From: Streptomyces tendae
GTDB lineage: Bacteria > Actinomycetota > Actinomycetes > Streptomycetales > Streptomycetaceae
NCBI RefSeq assembly: GCF_014650435.1
Contig: NZ_BMUY01000005.1
Location: 310,001 to 374,000, forward strand
Length of the DNA: 64,000 nucleotides
Direction of reading: 5' to 3'
Within the stretch, counting starts at the first letter, position 1. Each line of letters starts with the position of its first letter. The position numbers were made by a program, and so were the translations under genes. The notes beneath the pieces were generated by a model. That model was not told the DNA's origin. It did no database searches and saw only the letters and a program-made list of their open reading frames with translations. This document shows, in pieces, positions 58,577-64,000 of this stretch.

Positions 58577-60190
58577 TTACGGCTTGGGCGTGGCGTGCGG
58601 CGCGCAGGTCACGTCGCGGGCGTCCACCTTGCCGGTGAGCAGGTAGGTGTCCACGCGGTCGTTGACGCACGGGTTGACCAGTCCGGTGACGCCGTGCGAG
58701 CCGGCGTCCCGCTCGGTGATCAGGCGCGAGCCCTTGAACCGCTGGTGCAGTTCGACGGCACCCTCGTACGGGGTGGCGGCGTCCCGCTCGGACTGGACGA
58801 TCAGCACCGGCGGAAGTCCCTTGCCGGTCTTGACGTTCAGCGGGGTCTGCTGCTTGACCGGCCAGGTGGCGCAGGGCAGGTTCATCCAGGCGTTGGCCCA
58901 GGTCATGAAGGGGTGGTCGCGGTGCAGCCGGGTGTTGTCCCGGTCCCAGGTGTTCCAGTCGGTGGGCCACTTGGCGTCGGTGCACTCTACGGCCGTGTAC
59001 ACGGCGTTGCCGTTCTCCGCGGAGGCGTTGCCCGCGGTGTCGGACGGGTCGGGTGCGGCGGCGTCGACGAGGGCCTGGGTGTCACCGGCGACGTACTTGC
59101 TGAAGATCTCGGCGGTCGGCGCCCAGGCGGAGTCGTAGTACGGGGCGCTCTGGAAGAAGGAGATCAGCTCGGCCGGTCCGACGACGCCGCCCAGCGGCTC
59201 CTTCGCGGCGGTGGCGCGCAGGGCGAGCCACTGCTCCTGGACCTCGGCGCGGGTGTCGCCGAGGTGGTAGGTGGCGTCGTTCGCGGCCACCCAGTCCTGC
59301 CAGTCCTTCCAGCGGCCCTCGAAGGCGACGTCCTGGTCCAGGTTGGCCTGGTACCAGATCTTGTCGCGGGACGGGTTGACGACGCTGTCGACGACCATGC
59401 GGCGGACGTGGCCCGGGAAGAGGGTGCCGTAGACGGCGCCGAGGTAGGTGCCGTAGGAGACGCCGAGGTAGTTGAGCTTCTTCTCGCCGAGCGCGGCGCG
59501 GATGACGTCGAGGTCGCGTGCGGTGTTCGGCGTGGTCATGTGCGGGAGCATCTCGCCGCTGCGCTCGAAGCAGCCCTCGGCGTACTCGCGGGCGAGCTTG
59601 CGCTGGGCGAGCTTGTCGGCCTCCGACCCGGGCACGGGGTCGGCCTTGGGAGCCTTGACGAACTCCTGCGGGTCGACGCAGGAGATGGGCGCGGAGTGGC
59701 CGACACCGCGCGGGTCGAAGCCGACGAAGTCGTATGCCTTGGCGGTCTTGGCCCACACCGCGCTCTTGCTCGTGACGCGGGCCGGGAAGCGCAGGCCGGA
59801 GCCACCGGGACCGCCGGGGTTGTAGACGAGCGCGCCCTGGCGCTCGCTCCTGGTGCCGGTGTTGCCGATGCGGTCGACGGCGAGCCTGATCTGCTTGCCG
59901 AACGGCTTGGCGTAGTCCAGCGGCACCGTGACGTACCCGCACTGGATGGGCTTCGGCAGGTTCCAGTCGGCGGCGCAGTCCTCCCAGTCGACGCCCGCGC
60001 GCGCTGCGCGGGCGGCGGCGATGGTGACCCCGCGCTCCTCCCGGTCCCAGCCGCGAGCGTGCCCTTGACCGTCGGCCTGGGCGGCGCTCGCGGCGGGCGC
60101 CGAGACGGCCCCGGCTATCAGCGTGGCGGTGACCAGCGCTCCGGCTGTGCCGAACGCGGTCGCCCTCCGCCGCATGCTGCTCGTGCTCAA
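58577..60190 (-). CDS. tap: Secreted tripeptidyl aminopeptidase Tap
   Basis: This 537-residue exported serine peptidase releases tripeptides from protein N-termini. A signal peptide of about 36 residues begins 'MRRRATAFGTAGALV' after a short start. The alpha/beta-hydrolase triad is Ser245 in 'GVSYGTYLGA', Asp in 'QSERDAATPYEG' and His in 'DAGSHGV'. The oxyanion part is 'YNPGGPGGSG'. Length and sequence character match S. lividans Tap. A TTG start at 60190 is favoured because GGGAGGG lies 4 nt before it; ATG 60175 lies too far downstream of that site. It faces the reductase gene across a strong terminator. Confidence 0.95.
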   Translation of the reverse strand: MSTSSMRRRATAFGTAGALVTATLIAGAVSAPAASAAQADGQGHARGWDREERGVTIAAARAARAGVDWEDCAADWNLPKPIQCGYVTVPLDYAKPFGKQIRLAVDRIGNTGTRSERQGALVYNPGGPGGSGLRFPARVTSKSAVWAKTAKAYDFVGFDPRGVGHSAPISCVDPQEFVKAPKADPVPGSEADKLAQRKLAREYAEGCFERSGEMLPHMTTPNTARDLDVIRAALGEKKLNYLGVSYGTYLGAVYGTLFPGHVRRMVVDSVVNPSRDKIWYQANLDQDVAFEGRWKDWQDWVAANDATYHLGDTRAEVQEQWLALRATAAKEPLGGVVGPAELISFFQSAPYYDSAWAPTAEIFSKYVAGDTQALVDAAAPDPSDTAGNASAENGNAVYTAVECTDAKWPTDWNTWDRDNTRLHRDHPFMTWANAWMNLPCATWPVKQQTPLNVKTGKGLPPVLIVQSERDAATPYEGAVELHQRFKGSRLITERDAGSHGVTGLVNPCVNDRVDTYLLTGKVDARDVTCAPHATPKP

Positions 60191-60342
60191 GTGGCCCTCC
60201 CGTACGTGTTCGCGACAAGTACGGGGATCCTCGCGGCTGTGGGATTCCTGAGAACAGAGCTGGTACTACTTCTTTGCCAATCCGATAAACGGAGAAAGGC
60301 GTTCGATCGGCGGACCCACCGGCCGGCCCGAGGGCGGGAGGC

Positions 60343-61107
60343 TCAGTCCAGCGAGGCCAGCGCCCCGTCCAGCAGCCGCCGCAGCCGCAGCGCGTCGGTC
60401 GCCACGGCGGTCACCAGGGCGGCGGGCCCGGCGAGCGGCAGGACGGCCGCGCCCTCCTCGAACGTGCGCGCCGCCGGTGGCTCGGTGGCGAACCCGGGCC
60501 GTACGACGACCAGCTGGCCGACCGCGCGGTGTCCCGCCAGTCCCGCGGGCCCGTCCCAGCCGCCCGGCGCCCCGGGCCCGCACGCCAGCTCCTGGTCGAG
60601 GACGCACCGCCCGTCGATCCGTACGGTCAGACGGCTGGTGAGACGCCCCGGTTCCTCCCCGGCCCGCCCGAGCACCTGCTCCTCACGCAGCAGCAGCCGC
60701 GCCCCGGCGGCGAGGTCGACGGAGGTGGTGACGTGCAGGTCGCTGCCGCCGGCCGAGATCAACTGCTCGGGCAGCCAGCACAGTTCGGCATCCTCGTCGA
60801 CCGCGAGCCGGACGTCGTAGCAAGCCCCGGTCTTGTCCTGCCCCGGCAGCGCGAGGGTCGCGGCGGCCGAGCCCACCCTCAGACGAGCGCCGCCCGCCGC
60901 GTGGGCCGCCACCGTGAAGTGGTCGCCACCGAGCGGCCCGCTCATCGCGCCGACCAGCATCACCCGGGCCTCGGCACCGCTGCCCCGGGTCCGCCGCACG
61001 GCGAGCGGCCCCTCGCCCTCCAGCACCGGCAGGACGGTGCCGCCGCGCCCGTCGCCGCGGGCCAGTACGCGGGCGGTCGCCCGGACGCCGCCCGCAGCGG
61101 TGGTCAC
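60343..61107 (-). CDS. ureD: Urease accessory protein UreD (UreH)
   Basis: This 254-residue protein is the scaffold of the urease activation complex, passing nickel from UreG/UreF to apo-urease. It shows '[28 protein letters not shown]' and '[21 protein letters not shown]', typical of UreD. GTG 61107 overlaps the ureG stop (GTGA); GTG 61116 is an alternative that would overlap by 13 nt. As the last urease gene in the cluster it is translated in step with ureG. The C-terminus is Arg/Leu-rich. Confidence 0.93.
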   Translation of the reverse strand: MTTAAGGVRATARVLARGDGRGGTVLPVLEGEGPLAVRRTRGSGAEARVMLVGAMSGPLGGDHFTVAAHAAGGARLRVGSAAATLALPGQDKTGACYDVRLAVDEDAELCWLPEQLISAGGSDLHVTTSVDLAAGARLLLREEQVLGRAGEEPGRLTSRLTVRIDGRCVLDQELACGPGAPGGWDGPAGLAGHRAVGQLVVVRPGFATEPPAARTFEEGAAVLPLAGPAALVTAVATDALRLRRLLDGALASLD

Positions 61108-61781
61108 GCGGTCCACGCGGCGATCCGGCCCCGCACCCAGTCGGCGACCTCCCCGACCCCGCCCTCGCTCCGGAGCGACTGGAGGACGACGGGCAGTTCG
61201 CCGCGCGCCGCCTTGGCGTCGGCGGCCATGCGCGCGAGGTCGGAGCCGACGTACGGCGCGAGGTCGGTCTTGTTGACGATCAGCAGGTCGGCGGTGGCGA
61301 CACCGGGTCCGCCCTTGCGCGGAATGTCGTCGCCGCCGGCCACGTCGATCACGAACACCTGCGCGTCGACGAGTCCCCGGGAGAAGGTGGCGGTGAGGTT
61401 GTCCCCACCGGACTCCACCAGGACGAGGTCGAGCGGACCGACCTCGTCCTCCAGGTCCTCGACGGCCTCCAGGTTGGCGGAGATGTCGTCCCTGATGGCG
61501 GTGTGCGGGCAGGCGCCGGTCTCCACGGCGGTGATCCGCTCGGGCGGCAGCACGGCCTCCCGGAGCAGGAACTCGGCGTCCTCCCGGGTGTAGATGTCAT
61601 TGGTCACCACGGCGAGGGACAACTCCTCCCGCAACGCCCGGCACAACGCGGCGACGGTGGCGGTCTTCCCGGACCCGACGGGCCCACCGAGCCCGATCCG
61701 CAGCGCACGCCGACTCCCGTCGGCCCGCCGGGCATCGGCGGAAACAGCGGCGGAGGATTCGAGGTGATGGTCAAGATGCAT
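61104..61781 (-). CDS. ureG: Urease accessory GTPase UreG
   Basis: This 225-residue GTPase powers nickel insertion into urease. The P-loop is '[12 protein letters not shown]' (about residues 30-41), the metal-binding CPH is in '[13 protein letters not shown]', and '[18 protein letters not shown]' and '[11 protein letters not shown]' complete the GTPase motifs. Its first residues 'MHLDHH' are His-containing as in many UreG proteins, possibly for nickel storage. It is separated from ureF by 167 bases with a dispersed repeat. It overlaps ureD by 4 nt. Confidence 0.97.
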   Translation of the reverse strand: MHLDHHLESSAAVSADARRADGSRRALRIGLGGPVGSGKTATVAALCRALREELSLAVVTNDIYTREDAEFLLREAVLPPERITAVETGACPHTAIRDDISANLEAVEDLEDEVGPLDLVLVESGGDNLTATFSRGLVDAQVFVIDVAGGDDIPRKGGPGVATADLLIVNKTDLAPYVGSDLARMAADAKAARGELPVVLQSLRSEGGVGEVADWVRGRIAAWTA

Positions 61782-61808
61782 ACGGCAACTCCTGTCAAAG
61801 CTGGGGGA

Positions 61809-61905
61809 AATCAGCCCGTCCGGCGTTTGAGGACGAGGCCGTTCAGGCCGAACGGGGGTCCAGGGGGCAAAGCCCTCTGGCGGGGTAGAAGGGGCAGAGC
61901 CCCTG
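61809..61905. repeat. Dispersed Streptomyces intergenic repeat between ureG and ureF
   Basis: The segment contains 'CAGCCCGTCCGGCGTTTGAG' and 'GGGGGTCCAGGGGGCAAAG', sequences that recur between genes in many Streptomyces genomes. Its inverted parts can fold into hairpins. It splits the otherwise tight urease gene order. Confidence 0.75.
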
Positions 61906-61948
61906 GGGTCGGGATCGGGAAGGGGCGGCGGGGGCGAACCCAACCCGC

Positions 61949-62623
61949 CTACGAGGCGAACAACCGCACAGCCCAAGCGGCATGCGCCTCGGCCCCGATC
62001 TCCAGCAGCGGCGCGGACCGCGCGGGCAGCACGTCGACCCCGTCGGTCACGACGCGCTCGCCCGTCTCCACGGCCTCCTGAGCCACCCGGTCCATCTCGT
62101 CCGAGAGCCGCGCCAGCACCCCCGTCGCGTCGAACGGATCGAGACCGAGCAGCCGCACGACGGCCGTCGCGGGTCCGCTCACCCCCTCGTAGAGGGAGCA
62201 GTACGCCGCGTCGAGCGGCCCCAGACCGGCCGCACGCGCGGCCAGTCCCAGCACGACGGGCTGATGGGCGCCCTTGGGGAACAGCGCGGCCAGGGCGTCG
62301 AGTTCGGCACTCGGCCAGGTCGCCCGGGCGGCCCGCATCAGCTGCCGTCCCAGCCTGCGCGCCGCCACCCGCAGGGCGGGCGACGGGGTGCGGGCGTCGG
62401 CGGCCCGGTTAAGTTCCCCGGGGTCGACACCGAGGGCGGCGGCAGCCGCGACGCACGCCGCGACGACCCCGCTCGTGTGCAGCCGCCCCCGGCAGAACGC
62501 CTCCAGGCTCGCGGCGTCGGTGATGCGTCCCGCCCGGACGGCGGCCTCCGCCCCGCCGGAGTGGGCGTGCCCTCCGGCGGGAAATCGGCCGTCCGCGAGG
62601 ACGAGCAGTGCGGCGCGGGTCAT
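61949..62623 (-). CDS. ureF: Urease accessory protein UreF
   Basis: This 224-residue helical protein bridges UreG and UreD during urease activation. '[26 protein letters not shown]' at the N-terminus and '[25 protein letters not shown]' in the middle are hallmarks. ATG 62623 lies 8 nt after the ureC stop codon. It contains the sequence CTTAAC, but not in frame as a TTA codon. Confidence 0.95.
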   Translation of the reverse strand: MTRAALLVLADGRFPAGGHAHSGGAEAAVRAGRITDAASLEAFCRGRLHTSGVVAACVAAAAALGVDPGELNRAADARTPSPALRVAARRLGRQLMRAARATWPSAELDALAALFPKGAHQPVVLGLAARAAGLGPLDAAYCSLYEGVSGPATAVVRLLGLDPFDATGVLARLSDEMDRVAQEAVETGERVVTDGVDVLPARSAPLLEIGAEAHAAWAVRLFAS

Positions 62624-62631
62624 ACCGGCGC

Positions 62632-64000
62632 TCAGAAGAGGAAGTACCGCTGGGCCAGCGGCAGTTCGGCGACGGGGGCGGGTTCGACGAGTTCGCCGTC
62701 GATGGTCACCGCGAAGGAGTCCGCGGCCACCTCCACCCGGGGCAGCGCGTCGTTCTGGCGCATGTCGGCCTTGGTACGGCCGCGCGTGGACCGGATGGGC
62801 ACGAACTCCCGCCCGAGCCCGAGCCGCTGTGCCAATCCGTCCTCGACGGCCTGCTCGGACACGAAGTTGACCGAGTTGGTGGCGGGGGCGGCCCCCAGGG
62901 CACCGAACATCGGGCGCGGCAGGACGGGTTGCGGCGTGGGGATGGAGGCGTTCGCGTCGCCCACCTGCGCGTACGCGATCTGGCCGCCCTTGATGACGAG
63001 CTGCGGCTTCACCCCGAAGAAGCGGGGGTCCCAGAGCACCAGGTCGGCGAGCTTGCCGGTCTCGACGGACCCGACCTCGTGCTCGATGCCCTGGGCGACG
63101 GCGGGGTTGATGGTGTACTTGGCGACATAGCGACGGGCGCGCAGGTTGTCGGCGCGGGTGTCGCCGGGCAGGAGGCCGCGCCGGCGCTTCATCACGTGCG
63201 CGGTCTGCCAGGTGCGCAGGATCACCTCGCCGATGCGGCCCATGGCCTGGGCGTCCGACGACATGATGGAGATCGCGCCCATGTCGTGCAGGATGTCCTC
63301 GGCCGCGATGGTGCTGGGCCGGATCCGGGACTCGGCGAAGGCGAGGTCCTCGGGGACGGCGGGGTTGAGGTGGTGGCAGACCATCAGCATGTCGAGGTGT
63401 TCCTCGACGGTGTTGACGGTGTGCGGCCGGGTCGGGTTGGTGGACGCCGGCAGCATGTTGGGCAGCGACACCGCCGTGATCATGTCAGGCGCGTGGCCGC
63501 CGCCGGCGCCCTCCACGTGGAAGGCGTGCAGGGTGCGGCCCGCGACCGCGTCGAAGGTGTCGCCGACGAAGCCGGCCTCGTTCAGGGTGTCGGAGTGGAC
63601 GGCGAGTTGGACACCGGACTCCCCGCACACGTCCAGGCAGGCGGAGATCACGGCGGGGGTCGCGCCCCAGTCCTCGTGGATCTTGAAGCCGAGGACGCCG
63701 GCGCGCAGTTGGTCGCGCATGGACTCCTTCGACATGGTGCTGCCCTTGCCGAGGAAGCCGATGTTGACGGGGCTCGACTCCAGGGCGGCGAACATCCACG
63801 CCAGATGCCAGGCGCCGGGCGTGACGGTGGTCGCCTTGCTGCCCTCGGCCGGGCCGGTGCCGCCGCCGATGAGCGTGGTGACGCCGGACGCCAGCGCCTC
63901 GTGGACGGCGTCGGGCGCGATGAAGTGGACGTGGGTGTCGATGCCGCCCGCGGTGACGATCTTCCCGTTGCCCGCGACGATCTCCGTCTCGGGGCCGATG
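62632..64000 (-). CDS. ureC: Urease alpha subunit UreC (partial, 5' end outside window)
   Basis: About 455 C-terminal residues of the nickel urease catalytic subunit are present; the start lies beyond base 64000. Nickel ligands and active-site motifs are visible: 'GIDTHVHF' (two His), 'GFKIHEDWG' with the carbamylated Lys, '[13 protein letters not shown]', '[12 protein letters not shown]' and the flap Cys in 'MVCHHLNP'. The '[14 protein letters not shown]' segment follows. Urease splits urea to ammonia and carbon dioxide. The beta and gamma subunit genes would be expected further upstream on this strand. Confidence 0.98.
   Translation of the reverse strand, partial: IGPETEIVAGNGKIVTAGGIDTHVHFIAPDAVHEALASGVTTLIGGGTGPAEGSKATTVTPGAWHLAWMFAALESSPVNIGFLGKGSTMSKESMRDQLRAGVLGFKIHEDWGATPAVISACLDVCGESGVQLAVHSDTLNEAGFVGDTFDAVAGRTLHAFHVEGAGGGHAPDMITAVSLPNMLPASTNPTRPHTVNTVEEHLDMLMVCHHLNPAVPEDLAFAESRIRPSTIAAEDILHDMGAISIMSSDAQAMGRIGEVILRTWQTAHVMKRRRGLLPGDTRADNLRARRYVAKYTINPAVAQGIEHEVGSVETGKLADLVLWDPRFFGVKPQLVIKGGQIAYAQVGDANASIPTPQPVLPRPMFGALGAAPATNSVNFVSEQAVEDGLAQRLGLGREFVPIRSTRGRTKADMRQNDALPRVEVAADSFAVTIDGELVEPAPVAELPLAQRYFLF

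Noticed and set aside
62405..62415. Possible TTA codon in ureF
   Set aside because: The bases CTTAAC read as CTT AAC in the ureF frame, so no TTA codon is used.
1..64000. Possible tRNA, CRISPR or IS elements
   Set aside because: No cloverleaf-like sequence, no spaced direct repeats of CRISPR size, and no transposase or terminal inverted repeats were seen on reading both strands.

Overview
The window is a gene-dense, very GC-rich actinobacterial chromosome segment. The codon bias, GTG/TTG starts, GTGA/ATGA gene overlaps, aaggagg-type Shine-Dalgarno sites and gene set all point to Streptomyces. The celB (GH12) - celS2 (LPMO) pair, the rppA - CYP158A2 - cupin cassette, the 537-residue Tap peptidase and the urease cluster match what is known of the core chromosome of the S. 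coelicolor / S. lividans group. No IS element, prophage, CRISPR array, rRNA or tRNA was seen, and no gene-free stretch exceeds 300 bases.

Layout. 1-12461: rightward operon with the tail of an unknown gene, a 1731-aa protein of unknown function, a YehL-type MoxR AAA+ ATPase, a DUF5682-VWA fusion and a SWIM zinc-finger protein. It resembles the E. coli yeh gene set but has YehM- and YehP-like modules fused. 12462-16325: cellulose module with a LacI regulator, three GGGAGCGCTCCC-type operators, endoglucanase CelB (with a rare TTA codon) and cellulose-active LPMO CelS2, closed by strong terminators. 16391-21897: DUF5519 protein, MarR-DHA2 efflux operon, DUF779 protein, TetR/DHA2 efflux pair and a tiny membrane protein. 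22013-28007: secreted phosphodiesterase-like protein, an oxidoreductase - acyl-CoA dehydrogenase - acyl-CoA dehydrogenase operon, and a divergent XRE-cupin regulator / FAD disulfide reductase pair.

28111-31869: ATP-dependent DNA ligase coupled to a Nudix hydrolase, a succinate-semialdehyde-type dehydrogenase and a small conserved protein. 32043-34908: polyketide pigment cassette (THN synthase, biaryl-coupling P450, cupin oxygenase) with translationally coupled overlaps. 34905-36959: acyl-CoA dehydrogenase and divergent TetR with paired operators. 36997-40948: peptide deformylase, the MurT-GatD lipid II amidation pair and 6-phosphofructokinase. 41148-46543: CtaG-like protein, a small membrane protein, and a LytTR regulator - small membrane protein - sodium:solute symporter - LytS-type kinase operon. 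46621-49792: Lrp regulator, dimethylargininase-ornithine aminotransferase operon and an RpiB-like protein. 49934-54728: MFS transporter and a secreted two-peptidase (M4 plus M28) fusion. 54963-58487: XRE regulator, PlsC-type acyltransferase and an NAD-dependent reductase. 58577-64000: secreted tripeptidyl aminopeptidase, then urease genes ureD, ureG, ureF and ureC (its start lies beyond the window).

Two themes cut across the window. Many regulators sit divergent to, or upstream of, the genes they probably control, with visible dyad operators between them. At least six genes are followed, at or just after the stop codon, by short perfect or near-perfect tandem duplications of 15-31 bp, suggesting a local slippage hot spot at 3' ends.
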